A stretch of 40,990 nucleotides of DNA from Methanosarcinaceae archaeon (GTDB taxonomy: Archaea; Halobacteriota; Methanosarcinia; Methanosarcinales; Methanosarcinaceae), in the NCBI GenBank assembly GCA_016932675.1, contig JAFGCK010000110.1:1-40990 (forward strand), read 5' to 3'. Position numbers and translations under genes: made by a program. Shown in pieces: positions 16,818 through 26,156 of the stretch (the stretch's first letter is position 1; each line of letters opens with the position of its first letter). The notes below the pieces were generated by a model, which was not told the DNA's origin, made no database searches, and saw only the letters and a program-made list of their open reading frames with translations.

Positions 16818-17330
16818 ATGGTCAATTCTTCAGACACAAACTCTTCAGACACAAGCTTTTTGCAGCTTGAAGTTTCTCCTTCAAGACTGTTAAAGCCGGA
16901 AACAGCCCAGGCATTATTGAATGAGATCGTTGAGCTCGAAGGTATAATACGGCTGTTTGTCCATGGACCAGGGCTTCCTCAGACCGTTCCTTACGGACCC
17001 GCAAAAGGTGAACCTGTGCATCATCCTGCGAACACATTGATCGAAGTTGGAGGCCAGACCATGGAACTTGCTGTTTACGTAGGTGGCATCCGCTTGGAGG
17101 TTGCAGATGCTGATGTAAAGGAGCAGGTCAGGGAAGTTTGTGAGAGGGTGCTTCCTGTTCCCTTTGAGTTCAGGGAAGGCCACTTCATTCCGACAAGACA
17201 GACTGTTACGGATTACGCAAAGCGTGGACCTGGTGCAGATCCTGTGATGATCGGGATGACCGATCCGAAAGGAAAACTGAAAGATCATCCAGTATGTATC
17301 CTGAAATCTGAATCCAAGGGCAATGATTGA
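16818..17330 (+). CDS. mcrD: Methyl-coenzyme M reductase operon protein D
   Basis: This 170-residue McrD is not part of the mature (alpha-beta-gamma)2 enzyme but is thought to bind assembly intermediates or assist F430 loading. Recognisable blocks are LEVSPSRLLKPETAQALLN, the VHGPGLPQTVPYGPAKG segment and HPANTLIEVGGQ, with a C-terminal DPKGKLKDHPVCILKS. AAGGT precedes ATG 16818. The stop overlaps a possible TTG start of mcrC by two bases and lies 2 bp before its ATG. Codon bias is weaker than in mcrB, G and A, in line with a helper protein made in smaller amounts. Confidence 0.96.
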   Translation: MVNSSDTNSSDTSFLQLEVSPSRLLKPETAQALLNEIVELEGIIRLFVHGPGLPQTVPYGPAKGEPVHHPANTLIEVGGQTMELAVYVGGIRLEVADADVKEQVREVCERVLPVPFEFREGHFIPTRQTVTDYAKRGPGADPVMIGMTDPKGKLKDHPVCILKSESKGND

Positions 17331-17332
17331 AC

Positions 17333-17941
17333 ATGTTTGACCGGGAAACACAGGTTGTAGATTGCAGACACGGTATGGGTCTTGGCAGAGGTGGAGGACT
17401 TGCACAGCGCGGTACTCTGTCCGAAACAGGCAGGCCGGATGTTATTGCAATTGCAATGAGCCCAGGAAGAAGACATATCACCAAGCCCGTGTGTGAGCTC
17501 ACCTACGGGATGCGCAGAGAAGAGATCCAGGTAAGTGTGCTCGTGCTGAGCACCGGTTCAGGTGTTCCGGACACTAATCTGGGATCGGGTTCTTTTGGGA
17601 TAAACCCAGAAGAGATCGCACAGATCGACAGGCATAAGGTTGCCGTTATACACACCGGGAACATCCGGGACCATGTGGTCAGGAAGGTAAAGGCGATACT
17701 TGAAGAAGCCAGTGTTCCTGCAGTAGTTGTTTGCCAGATCCCCGTGGATTTCGAGGATTTTGCAATGGCAGGGGTAAGGACAAGGCTTGTAAAACCTAAG
17801 GATAGTGATATTTTAACAAAAGGAAGGGTGATGGAAATTGTGAGCGGAGTAACACGAGGGGAATCATGTTCAAGGGAAAAGCTGAACGAGCTCGTGAAAG
17901 CCGTGAAAAACACAATGAGATCATTAGAGAATCAGGAGTGA
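17333..17941 (+). CDS. mcrC: Methyl-coenzyme M reductase operon protein C
   Basis: McrC, about 202 residues, belongs to the MCR activation machinery; in Methanothermobacter it is a component of the ATP-dependent complex that reduces Ni(II)-F430 to the active Ni(I) form. Family segments seen are FDRETQVVDCRHGMGLGRGGGLAQRG, AMSPGRRHITKPVCELTYGMRREE and GSGVPDTNLGSGSFG. I take ATG 17333, which gives the usual MFDRETQ start; an in-frame TTG at 17327 has better spacing from AAGGG and overlaps the mcrD stop, so it stays possible. Six bases separate its stop from mcrG. Confidence 0.95.
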   Translation: MFDRETQVVDCRHGMGLGRGGGLAQRGTLSETGRPDVIAIAMSPGRRHITKPVCELTYGMRREEIQVSVLVLSTGSGVPDTNLGSGSFGINPEEIAQIDRHKVAVIHTGNIRDHVVRKVKAILEEASVPAVVVCQIPVDFEDFAMAGVRTRLVKPKDSDILTKGRVMEIVSGVTRGESCSREKLNELVKAVKNTMRSLENQE

Positions 17942-17947
17942 TTAATT

Positions 17948-18694
17948 ATGGCATATGAACTACAATATTATCCAGGAGCAACATCAGTTGCAGAAAATAG
18001 AAGGAAACACATGTCCGGAAAGGTCGAGAAGCTCAGAGACATTTCCGACGAGGACCTTACATTAGTACTTGGTCACCGTGCACCAGGCAGTGACTACCCA
18101 AGCACCCACCCACCACTTGCAGAAATGGGTGAGCCGGAATGTTCCATGAGGGAACTCGTTGAACCAACACCAGGTGCAAAGGCCGGTGACAGGATAAGGT
18201 ATGTGCAGTTCGCTGACTCAATGTACAACGCGCCAGCAACCCCATACTTCAGGTCATACAACGCAGCTATATGTTTCAGAGGCGTTGACCCCGGTACACT
18301 TTCCGGTCGTCAGGTAGTTGAGGCCCGTGAAAGGGACATGGAAGAGGTAGCAAAGTTCCAGATAGAGACCGAAATGACCTGTCCCGCACTCGCTGGCCTC
18401 AGGGGTGCAACAGTACACGGTCACTCACTCAGGCTTCCTGAGGACGGTGTAATGTTCGACATGCTCGACAGGTGCAGAAAAGAAGGCGATGTAATCATAA
18501 TGCACAAGGACCAGGTAGGCAGGCCGATCGACAAGAAGGTCAACCTCGGAAAGCCAATGTCCGAAGAAGAAGCAGCAAAGAGGACGACCATATACCGTGT
18601 TGACAATGTGTCATTCAGAGACGATCCAGAAGTCATTGAATGGGTACACAGGGTATTCGATCAGAGAACCAAATACGGCTTCAAGCCTGAATAA
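17948..18694 (+). CDS. mcrG: Methyl-coenzyme M reductase gamma subunit
   Basis: This 248-residue gamma subunit of MCR has typical segments: [18 protein letters not shown] at the N-terminus, [20 protein letters not shown] (with the acidic/His cluster at the active-site channel), and [24 protein letters not shown]. The C-terminus [16 protein letters not shown] is intact. Highly biased codons and short spacing from mcrC (6 bp) and to mcrA are consistent with the classic BDCGA order. Confidence 0.98.
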   Translation: MAYELQYYPGATSVAENRRKHMSGKVEKLRDISDEDLTLVLGHRAPGSDYPSTHPPLAEMGEPECSMRELVEPTPGAKAGDRIRYVQFADSMYNAPATPYFRSYNAAICFRGVDPGTLSGRQVVEARERDMEEVAKFQIETEMTCPALAGLRGATVHGHSLRLPEDGVMFDMLDRCRKEGDVIIMHKDQVGRPIDKKVNLGKPMSEEEAAKRTTIYRVDNVSFRDDPEVIEWVHRVFDQRTKYGFKPE

Positions 18695-18708
18695 TTGAGG
18701 TGATGATA

Positions 18709-20427
18709 ATGGCAGACGACAGAAAGAGAATGTTTGCAAAACACATGGAGATTAAGTTCACTAAAGAACATGGTACTAACAAGATGGAAGGGGGAAAGAT
18801 CACTGACAAGAATGTAACATACTACAGGCTTGGTGTCGATCAGAACCCACGTAAGTTAGAAATGAAAAAGGCAGGTCAGGAGATCGCAAAGAAGAGAGGG
18901 CTTGTCGGTTATAACCCAATGATGCACTGTGGTGGTATACCACTCGGTCAGAGAGCACTCACACCATCTTTCCTTTCCGGTACAGATGACATGGTCGAGA
19001 TGGATGACCTTCACTACGTCAACAATGCTGCAATGCAGCAGATGTGGGATGACATCAGAAGGACCATAGTCGTCGGTATGGACCTTGCTCACGAGACCCT
19101 TGAGAAGAGGCTCGGTATCGAAGTTACACCAGAGACCATCAACCACTACCTTGAGACACTCAACCACGCACTCCCCGGCGGAGCGGTCGTTCAGGAGCAC
19201 ATGGTAGAGACCCACCCGGCACTTGTGGATGACTGTTACGTCAAGATGTTCACCGGGGATGATGATCTTGCAGACGAGATCGACAAGCAGTTCCTTCTTG
19301 ATATCAATAAGGCGTTCCCGGAGGACCAGGCAGAGCAGCTCAAGGCGGCGATCGGAAAGACCTCCTGGCAGGCAGCCCACATCCCGACCATTACCAGCAG
19401 GACCACAGACGGTGGTCAGACAAGCAGGTGGATGGCTATGCAGGTAGGCATGTCCTTCATTTCAGCATACAGTATGTGTGCCGGTGAAGCAGCAGTAGCT
19501 GACCTTTCATACGCAGCAAAGCACGCAGGAGTTATCCAGATGGGTGAAATGCTTCCGGCAAGGCGTGCACGTGCACCTAATGAACCTGGAGGAATTCCAT
19601 TCGGTCATCTTGCAGATGTCGTCCAGACAAGCCGTGTAGATGCAGATGACCCGGCGCATGTGGCTCTTGAAGTAGTCGGTGCAGGATGTATGCTTTACGA
19701 CCAGATCTGGCTCGGATCATACATGTCCGGCGGTGTAGGTTTCACCCAGTACGCAACAGCAGCATACTGTAACAACATCCTTGATGACAACCTCTACTAC
19801 AACGTTGACTATATCAACGACAAGTATGATGGTGCAGCAAAAAGAGGTACCGATAACAAGATCAAGGCAACCCTTGATGTAGTAAAGGACATTGCAACAG
19901 AGTCCACCATCTACGGTATCGAGAACTACGAGAAGTACCCGACAACCCTTGAAGACCACTTCGGCGGATCCCAGAGAGCAACAAGCCTTTCCGCAGCAGC
20001 CGGTTCCGCTGTAGCGATTGCAACAGGTAACGGAAATGCCGGTCTTTCAGGATGGTATCTTTGTATGTACGTGCACAAGGAACAACTCGGAAGACTCGGT
20101 TTCTTCGGATTCGACCTGCAGGATCAGTGTGGTGCTACAAACGTTCTCTCATACCAGTCCGACGAAGGTCTGGCTCTTGAACTGCGTGGACCGAACTACC
20201 CCAACTACGCAATGAACGTAGGTCACCAGGGTGGATATGCAGCGATCACCTCAGGTGCACACGCCGGACGTGGAGACGCATTCGCAGTCAACCCGCTGGT
20301 CAAGATCGCTTTCGCAGACAAGCTCCTGCCATTTGACTTCACACAGCCAAGGAAGGAGTTCGCAAGAGGCGCTCTCAGAGAGTTCGAGCCTGCTGGTGAG
20401 AGATCACTCATCATCCCGGCAAAATAA
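18709..20427 (+). CDS. mcrA: Methyl-coenzyme M reductase alpha subunit
   Basis: This 572-residue alpha subunit of MCR has every hallmark residue, numbered from ATG 18709. The axial F430 ligand Gln162 is in [11 protein letters not shown] (Methanothermobacter Gln147); Tyr348 is in [13 protein letters not shown] (Tyr333). Modification sites are all retained: His272 in AAKHAG (N-methyl-His), Arg286 in LPARRARAP (5-methyl-Arg, the Mmp10 target), Gly467 in LGFFGFDL (thioglycine), Asp472 and Cys474 in LQDQCGATN. Which are actually modified cannot be read from DNA. GAGGTGAT at 18697-18704 fixes the ATG at 18709; GTG 18700 lies inside that site. The residue after RAR is Ala (RAPNEPGG), where Methanosarcina, as I recall it, has Gly. 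Confidence 0.99.
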   Translation: MADDRKRMFAKHMEIKFTKEHGTNKMEGGKITDKNVTYYRLGVDQNPRKLEMKKAGQEIAKKRGLVGYNPMMHCGGIPLGQRALTPSFLSGTDDMVEMDDLHYVNNAAMQQMWDDIRRTIVVGMDLAHETLEKRLGIEVTPETINHYLETLNHALPGGAVVQEHMVETHPALVDDCYVKMFTGDDDLADEIDKQFLLDINKAFPEDQAEQLKAAIGKTSWQAAHIPTITSRTTDGGQTSRWMAMQVGMSFISAYSMCAGEAAVADLSYAAKHAGVIQMGEMLPARRARAPNEPGGIPFGHLADVVQTSRVDADDPAHVALEVVGAGCMLYDQIWLGSYMSGGVGFTQYATAAYCNNILDDNLYYNVDYINDKYDGAAKRGTDNKIKATLDVVKDIATESTIYGIENYEKYPTTLEDHFGGSQRATSLSAAAGSAVAIATGNGNAGLSGWYLCMYVHKEQLGRLGFFGFDLQDQCGATNVLSYQSDEGLALELRGPNYPNYAMNVGHQGGYAAITSGAHAGRGDAFAVNPLVKIAFADKLLPFDFTQPRKEFARGALREFEPAGERSLIIPAK

Positions 20428-20440
20428 AATTAAAACAGGT

Positions 20441-20457
20441 GCAGGCTTAATGCCTGC
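20441..20457 (+). terminator. Probable mcr operon terminator hairpin
   Basis: GCAGGC-TTAAT-GCCTGC forms a six-pair stem with a five-base loop, 13 bp after the mcrA stop. It is followed by a pyrimidine-rich run with TTTCTCTTTTT, the pattern expected of a T-rich archaeal terminator. Confidence 0.65.
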
Positions 20458-20511
20458 TACTTTCTCTTTTTAGGTTCTGTTCTCTATTTTTATACTGTTT
20501 TACCCGGTTTT

Positions 20512-20530
20512 CCTGCAATAATTTTGCAGG
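20512..20530. promoter_or_regulatory. Perfect hairpin or operator between mcr and the HyuA-like gene
   Basis: CCTGCAA-TAATT-TTGCAGG is a perfect seven-base inverted repeat, shortly upstream of a TATA-like TTAAATATTG (20547-20556) that should serve the next gene. It could be an operator or a second mcr terminator (no T run follows, which favours operator). Confidence 0.4.
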
Positions 20531-20621
20531 TATAACGCAGCAATTCTTAAATATTGCAAAATCATACTTCCCATACCATCAATTATTGATATTGATCTTT
20601 ATTTTTAAGGAGTGAACAGAT

Positions 20622-22673
20622 ATGCAATACAGTCTGGGAATCGATGCAGGCGGAACGTTTACAGATGCGGTTATGGTCCGGGATTCAGATGGTGTTATCG
20701 TAGATAGTACAAAGGTGTTAACCACCTATCCTGATCCAATAGGTGGTATAAAAAAGGCCATCGATGAACTTGACCCTGAATTTGTCAAAAACGTAAAACT
20801 GGTATCTGTCTCAACAACACTTTCCACAAATACAATACTGGAAGACACAGGTTTCCCTGTTGGTGTTATACTGGTGGGTGACTATGTGATTCCCGAAGAA
20901 GGTTTCCCTGCAAAATATTACGTTCGCCTGAGTGGCGGTCACACGAGTAACGGAGAAGAGGCATTCCCCCTCGATGAAGAAGGAGTGAGAAAATTTGCAC
21001 TTGGGGTCAAGGACCAGGTATCAGCGTTTGCTGTATCATCCTTTTTCAGCAACCGTAACTCAGCGCATGAACTTCGGGTAAAACAGATCATTAAGGAACT
21101 GACCGGGTTGCCTGTTGTCTGCGGTCATGAACTTTCCCAGGAGGTCGGTGCATACGATCGTTCCATTACCGCTTATCTGAATGCCCAGCTTCTGCCTATC
21201 ACACACAGGTTTATCAAGTCCATTATGCAGGATATCCGCTCCCGCGGGATCAATGCCAATCTGCTGATGCTCAAATGCGATGGCTCTGTCGTAAGCATGG
21301 AAGAGGCTCTGGAAAAGCCTATCGAATCTATATTCTCCGGTCCTGCGGCCAGCCTGGTGGGTGCTGCATACCTCACCAAATATGACACATGTGCCATGGT
21401 GGATGTGGGCGGCACAAGCACTGATGTCGCACTTATCAAAAACGGGATTCCCGAGCTAAGCGACCAGGGTGCTGTGGTGGGTGGATGGAAGACCATGGTA
21501 AAAGCCATCAGGATGGAGACCTCTGCGACCGGCGGAGACAGTCATATCTGGATCAAGGACAGAAAATTCTACGTTGGACCAAGAAGGGTGATCCCTCTAT
21601 GCCGGGCAGCAGATGAGTACATTGGTTTTATGAACAAGCTAAAGGAAAGCAAGAACCCTTCGAGGAAATTACTCTGTGAGAATATACAGCCCACCAAGTT
21701 CTTTGTCAGGACCGGTTTTTTACCCATGGACCTCAGCACAATAGAAGCAGAGACATATGATGCCATTCAGGGTATGCCGGTATCATACACCGAACTCTTT
21801 GTGAGACTTAAAAAACAGCCAAGTGTCAGGGCGCTCGACACTCTGATCCAGAAACGCCTTATTCAGGCGATAGGCTTTACCCCTACAGATGCGCTCCATG
21901 TACTTGGTGATTTCAAACAATGGAATATAGAGGCTTCTGTGCTTGGTGCTGAAAGGCTGGCCAGGTTAATGGACACTAATAAAGAGGAACTCTGTGCTGA
22001 TATCAAGCGCAAGGTTGCACGGAATATGGCATCAGCCCTTGTGTCCTACCTGGTTGAGGGCATTCCTGAGCCAATAGTTGAGAAAATGCTCTCTGGCGAG
22101 AACTTCACCCGTTTTAAGGTAGAGACTCCAGTGGTACTTCTGGGAGGTCCGGTCGTTGCATTCAAGGAGGAGATGAAAAAGCTCATTGATGCCGAAATAG
22201 TCCTCCCCGAGCATTGCAGTGTAGGTAATGCTGTGGGGGCGCTTGTAGGAAAAGGTATCAAACGTGTGGAGATACTGGTCAAAAGGGACTTTGCACCCAT
22301 TACGGGTGAGAATGTTACTGACGAGGAGCTCAAGACTGCAAAAGAGGTTGTCAGGTATTTTGTGTTCGCTCCAGAGGACAGGCAGGTGTTTTCCGAATAT
22401 ATTGATGCTATCGACTTTGCAACAACGACAGCCACTAAGATCGTTATGGATTATATGAGATCTGCAGGCTACTCTGACAATGATGTTGATATAGAGGTCA
22501 CCAAAAAGGAACTGTCTATCAGGGATAGCGAGGAACCTGTAGAAACAAAGATAATAGTTGTAGGTGTCGGAATATCAAAGGTGGTTGTGGAAAAGGATGT
22601 TATCCCTGACTATATGCGAAAGAAGGCAATAAGCACCCGTGAGGCTGCTGGGCGCTCTTATTCAGGAAGGTGA
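20622..22673 (+). CDS. Hydantoinase/oxoprolinase family ATPase (HyuA-like)
   Basis: This 683-residue protein is of the HyuA type. The N-terminal Hydant_A_N domain begins GIDAGGTFTDAVMV (phosphate-1 loop of the actin-like ATPase fold), with STTLSTNTILE soon after. The central Hydantoinase_A domain has AMVDVGGTSTDVALI (phosphate-2) and IFSGPAASLVGAAYL. Known relatives open cyclic amides such as N-methylhydantoin or 5-oxoproline with ATP hydrolysis. The carboxylase-type partner HyuB is absent here, so the substrate is unknown. A strong AAGGAGTGA site precedes ATG 20622. The gene follows mcrA on the same strand but has its own promoter-like region. Confidence 0.85.
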   Translation: MQYSLGIDAGGTFTDAVMVRDSDGVIVDSTKVLTTYPDPIGGIKKAIDELDPEFVKNVKLVSVSTTLSTNTILEDTGFPVGVILVGDYVIPEEGFPAKYYVRLSGGHTSNGEEAFPLDEEGVRKFALGVKDQVSAFAVSSFFSNRNSAHELRVKQIIKELTGLPVVCGHELSQEVGAYDRSITAYLNAQLLPITHRFIKSIMQDIRSRGINANLLMLKCDGSVVSMEEALEKPIESIFSGPAASLVGAAYLTKYDTCAMVDVGGTSTDVALIKNGIPELSDQGAVVGGWKTMVKAIRMETSATGGDSHIWIKDRKFYVGPRRVIPLCRAADEYIGFMNKLKESKNPSRKLLCENIQPTKFFVRTGFLPMDLSTIEAETYDAIQGMPVSYTELFVRLKKQPSVRALDTLIQKRLIQAIGFTPTDALHVLGDFKQWNIEASVLGAERLARLMDTNKEELCADIKRKVARNMASALVSYLVEGIPEPIVEKMLSGENFTRFKVETPVVLLGGPVVAFKEEMKKLIDAEIVLPEHCSVGNAVGALVGKGIKRVEILVKRDFAPITGENVTDEELKTAKEVVRYFVFAPEDRQVFSEYIDAIDFATTTATKIVMDYMRSAGYSDNDVDIEVTKKELSIRDSEEPVETKIIVVGVGISKVVVEKDVIPDYMRKKAISTREAAGRSYSGR

Positions 22674-22720
22674 AGAGGTAAGACCTCCTCCTCTGCCTGT
22701 TCATAATTCTTCATGTCGGG

Positions 22721-23998
22721 TCAGGATAAACTAATATCCGCTCCAAGGGACTTCATTTCTTCAAAGAAGTCAGGGTAGGATATCTCCACGGATTCTATTG
22801 TATCGATGGTAGTGTCCCCGGCCACCATGCCGGCAACTGTCAGAGCCATCACTATCCTGTGGTCGTGCCAGCCGTGCAGGTCTGCGCCTCTGAGTGTCCC
22901 GCCTGTTATGGTAAGCTGGTCCGGATCTTCTTTGACCGTTATACCCATCCTGGTGAGTTCGAGAGCCATTGCATGCAGCCTGTCTGTTTCCTTATAGCGT
23001 ACATGTTCTGCATTCTCTATTACGGTCACGCCATCGGCGCATGCCGCCAGGACTGCGACCGTCGGTACAAGGTCGGGAGTTGCACCTGCATCGAATGTGG
23101 TTCCGTGAAGGCTGTTCCCTGTAACCCTGATAGTTCCTTTTGTCCTGTCCCACGATACATCTGCACCCATGCGCCTGAGCACTTCTATGAATTCAATATC
23201 ACCCTGTTTTGAGGGAAACATATTCTTTACCGTTGCAGTCGACCCTGTCATTGCGGCGGCTGCAAGAACATAGGATGCAGAAGAGAAATCCCCCGGAACG
23301 GTATACTCTTCCAGGTTATACTTCTGATTAGCAGGAATAATGAATTTGATATTATTCGTTTCCTCTAAAAGGATCTCACAACCTGCCTTTTCAAGGAGTT
23401 CTATTGTGACATCCACATAGGGTCTTGATTTCATTTCCCCTTTGATGGACAATGTAGTGCTCTTTGTTGTCAGGGGACATGCAATAAGCAGTGCAGAGAT
23501 GAACTGGGAACTGATGGACCCGTCGATGGTAGTAATGGCACCCTTTAGCCCTCCTCTTACTACCAGTGGTGCACATCCGTTATCACGTGTTGAATATGCT
23601 TCGACACCAAGCCGATTGAGTACATCGAGAAGAGGCTGGTTTGGGCGTGTCCTGATGGAACTGTCTCCTGTCAGTACGGTCACGCCGTCGGTGAGGGCTG
23701 CTATTGCGGTCATGAACCTGAGGGTAGTGCCCGAATTTGCAACGTCTATGATGTTGTCGGGAACATATGGCTTTCCGTTAATTCCATGAATGATCAGTCG
23801 GTCTTCCCTGCGTTCAATGTTTGCACCGAAAGCTTCGCATGCACGTATGGTTGCCAGGGTATCGGCAGATATGAGTGGTCTGTGAATCACGCATTCGTTC
23901 GATAGTGAGGCAATTGTTATAGCTCTGTGTGTATAGCTTTTTGAGGACGGTGCAAATACTTCACCATCGATTTTCGAGATGTTAACTGATACTTTCAT
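22721..23998 (-). CDS. aroA: 3-phosphoshikimate 1-carboxyvinyltransferase (EPSP synthase)
   Basis: This 425-residue enzyme transfers the enolpyruvyl group of PEP to shikimate-3-phosphate, the sixth step of chorismate synthesis. Motifs in order: SKSYTHRAITIASL at the N-terminus (substrate-binding Lys and Arg), ANSGTTLRFMTA, SSQFISALLIACPL, the KETDRLHAMALELTRMG segment and the C-terminal HDHRIVMALTVAGM. The length is normal and nothing is missing. It is transcribed alone, with a minus-strand TTTTATAACG (about 24033-24042) as likely TATA element. It ends near the convergent HyuA-like gene with 47 bp between. Confidence 0.95.
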   Translation of the reverse strand: MKVSVNISKIDGEVFAPSSKSYTHRAITIASLSNECVIHRPLISADTLATIRACEAFGANIERREDRLIIHGINGKPYVPDNIIDVANSGTTLRFMTAIAALTDGVTVLTGDSSIRTRPNQPLLDVLNRLGVEAYSTRDNGCAPLVVRGGLKGAITTIDGSISSQFISALLIACPLTTKSTTLSIKGEMKSRPYVDVTIELLEKAGCEILLEETNNIKFIIPANQKYNLEEYTVPGDFSSASYVLAAAAMTGSTATVKNMFPSKQGDIEFIEVLRRMGADVSWDRTKGTIRVTGNSLHGTTFDAGATPDLVPTVAVLAACADGVTVIENAEHVRYKETDRLHAMALELTRMGITVKEDPDQLTITGGTLRGADLHGWHDHRIVMALTVAGMVAGDTTIDTIESVEISYPDFFEEMKSLGADISLS

Positions 23999-24089
23999 TT
24001 TATCCCCTGATATAAAGTTGAGATAAGCAGGACGTTATAAAAGACTTTCTGGTATGGGATGCACTCTTTCCCCAAGCATTGAAATGATG

Positions 24090-24353
24090 CTATTTTTCAA
24101 CTATCCGTTCCGCTACAGTGATCAATTCATAGATGTGTCCTGATCGCCTGGCCAGTTGACGGTCTTCAAATATCCTGACCTGAGGAAGTAATGACTGGCG
24201 TGTTGTTCCCGGTGACCTGAGAATATCTCTCATATCTTTGTGGCCGTCCTGCAGAAAAAGAAGCAGGTTCTTTCTTTTCTCTGGCATGAACAACACATCA
24301 AGTAAAGGTTTTTTTATTGGATCCGCATCCTGTCCTGAATATACCGGGTCCAA
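24090..24353 (-). pseudogene. Truncated winged-helix regulator (N-terminal domain only)
   Basis: The 87-codon frame has KKPLLDVLFMPEKRKNLLLFLQDG, then DMRDILRSPGTTRQSLLPQVRIFEDRQL and YELITVAERIVEK. This matches the N-terminal HTH domain of the DUF1724-type regulator family abundant in Methanosarcinales (proteins of roughly 260 residues), but the frame stops where the DUF1724 ligand domain should begin, and neither shifted frame restores it. The only start is a TTG (24353) without a ribosome site. A decaying fragment is the simplest reading; a free-standing mini-regulator cannot be excluded. Confidence 0.55.
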
Positions 24354-24668
24354 GTTATTTATTCTGAGGTAAGCTACAAAAAACGTACTTTTTCAGTCAT
24401 TGGTATATAAGAGGATATCTGATCAGCTCTAAATTCCATCTTTCTAATCAGACAGCATTTGTTCATACCTGACCATGTACAGGTCTGCATTGATCTGTCT
24501 CGTGGGAAAAGGAATCCAGGAATGTTTCAGGCACGGATCAATTATAATACCCAATCGAAAGAAATAAGCCTGTATGTAGTATCCATTAATGAACCTGAAG
24601 ACAGGAAAAGATCGAATTTGTCTTCCGGCTTATTATATATGACCTGAAGTAGTGAGGTATGAATTTAC
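24354..24668. other. Intergenic region before the DUF488 gene
   Basis: A 62-codon open frame (24459-24647) has no ribosome site or recognisable domain, and I do not call it. TTATTATATATG near 24630-24641 is the probable TATA element of the DUF488 gene, placing the start of transcription close to 24660. Nothing else stands out. Confidence 0.45.
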
Positions 24669-25148
24669 ATGAACCCCATCCTTTACCTGCTGGCCTTACC
24701 GACCGGGCGAAAGGACCGTTGCTATACCATAGGATATGGTAACAGGCCCTTCGATGAATTCCTTGGAATGCTCCTTGCTAAAAGCATCACGGATCTTGTG
24801 GACGTCCGCAGGTATCCGCAGTCCACTTTCGAGAATTTCAATAAGGAATCACTGGAAAAGGTCCTCCCGAAGAATGGCATACGTTACATCCATTGTGAGG
24901 GGGTTGGAGGTATGCGTGATTCAAAGTACACTGAATACATGCACACTGACGAGTTCAGGAACAGTTTTGAAAGATTGCATCGATTCATTTCCAGGGTCAA
25001 TGGGGCCGATGGAAAGGTCATCCTGATGTGTGCCGAAAAAAGTCCAAAGGGATGTCACAGGCACTATCTCTCGAACAAACTTGAAGAAAATGATGTAGAG
25101 GTGATCCACCTGGTCGAACCGGGACAGATGGACCTCTTTAGTTTCTGA
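24669..25148 (+). CDS. DUF488 domain protein
   Basis: This 159-residue protein of the DUF488 family shows the family's sequence line: YTIGYGNRPFDEFLGML, LVDVRRYPQS, then YIHCEGVGGMRDSKY, and the C-terminal ILMCAEKSPKGCHRHYLS, whose conserved Cys and His residues look like a metal or catalytic site. No biochemical function is established for the family that I can name. GAGGT precedes ATG 24669 by about 10 nt and a TATA-like element lies just upstream, so the leader is short. It is convergent with htpX (7 bp apart). Confidence 0.82.
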   Translation: MNPILYLLALPTGRKDRCYTIGYGNRPFDEFLGMLLAKSITDLVDVRRYPQSTFENFNKESLEKVLPKNGIRYIHCEGVGGMRDSKYTEYMHTDEFRNSFERLHRFISRVNGADGKVILMCAEKSPKGCHRHYLSNKLEENDVEVIHLVEPGQMDLFSF

Positions 25149-25155
25149 TTTTATA

Positions 25156-26010
25156 TCACATTGCACGAAGGCGTCTGATACGTTCCTCTGTGGCAGGGTG
25201 GGTTCTGAAAAGGCTCATCAGTGTGTTTCCTTTCAGGGGATTTACGATGAACATGTGTGCAGTGCTTTCAGACGCATGCACGTCCCCTCTTCTCTCCCTG
25301 TAGTTCGCAGAGCCGTATTCCAGTTTTTCCAGGGCGTTTGCCAGGGCCCATGGCTTTTGTGATATTCGGGCACCTTCGGCATCGGCTGCAAATTCCCTTG
25401 ACCTTGAGATGGCCAGCTGGATGATTGTAGCTGCCAGGGGTGCAAGTATTGCCAGTGCGATGAAGCCTGCAATGTTGTTCCCCTCGTTGTCCCTTCCACC
25501 TATGCCTCCGAAGATGGCTGCCCACCTGGCCCATGATGCAAGCATGGTGATGACACCTGCTATGGTTGCGGCTACTGCACTGATGAGCGTGTCACGGTGC
25601 TTGACATGTGCAAGCTCGTGTGCAAGTACACCTTCGAGCTCTTCCGGGCTCAGCAGCTCAAGTATTCCTGTCGTTGCAGCAACAGCTGCATGCTGCGGGT
25701 CCCTCCCGGTTGCGAACGCGTTGGGCATGGATGTGTGGACAATGTATACCTTTGGCATTGGAAGGTTTGCACTCAATGCCAGCTTCTGGACGATGCCATA
25801 CAACTGCGGCTCTTCGGCAGATGTGACCTCACGCGCACGATACATCTTCAGTACTATCTTATCGCTATACCAGTAAGTTCCAAAGTTCAGTATGACCGCA
25901 AACAAAAAGGCGATCACCATGCCCTGCATGCCGCCTACAAGCCGTCCTATCAGGACCAGCAGGCCTGTAAGGGATGCCAGCAGGATAGTGGTCTTTAACA
26001 TATTCCCCAT
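25156..26010 (-). CDS. htpX: Membrane zinc metalloprotease HtpX (M48)
   Basis: This 284-residue M48B peptidase would degrade misfolded membrane proteins. Two N-terminal membrane helices (about 5-22 and 29-46) are followed by the metalloprotease domain with [13 protein letters not shown] (zinc ligands His131 and His135, catalytic Glu132) and the third-ligand region [14 protein letters not shown]. Two further hydrophobic segments (about 142-170 and 182-200) flank it. GAGGTAA lies a few bases before ATG 26010. All catalytic residues are present and the length is normal. Confidence 0.94.
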   Translation of the reverse strand: MGNMLKTTILLASLTGLLVLIGRLVGGMQGMVIAFLFAVILNFGTYWYSDKIVLKMYRAREVTSAEEPQLYGIVQKLALSANLPMPKVYIVHTSMPNAFATGRDPQHAAVAATTGILELLSPEELEGVLAHELAHVKHRDTLISAVAATIAGVITMLASWARWAAIFGGIGGRDNEGNNIAGFIALAILAPLAATIIQLAISRSREFAADAEGARISQKPWALANALEKLEYGSANYRERRGDVHASESTAHMFIVNPLKGNTLMSLFRTHPATEERIRRLRAM

Positions 26011-26156
26011 TATTTACCTCGTAGAGATATTTTTATCAGATTCTCAATGAGCGGTATACGATTGTTTGTACGTCTATATATACTTTTCTCAACAAGTGCC
26101 CGGCAGATCGCAGTAAAAAGTTAAACAAAAATAGGAGGGAGATATGAAGGCTGGCT

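Noticed and set aside
18700-18708. GTG or upstream ATG as mcrA start
   Set aside because: These codons lie in the GAGGTGAT ribosome site; ATG 18709 has proper spacing and gives the family N-terminus.
22675-22700. GAGGT/ACCTC hairpin between the HyuA-like gene and aroA as a terminator
   Set aside because: Short five-base stem without a T run; not strong enough to list as a feature.
24459-24647. 62-codon open frame upstream of the DUF488 gene
   Set aside because: No ribosome site and no domain; it ends in the TATA element of the next gene.
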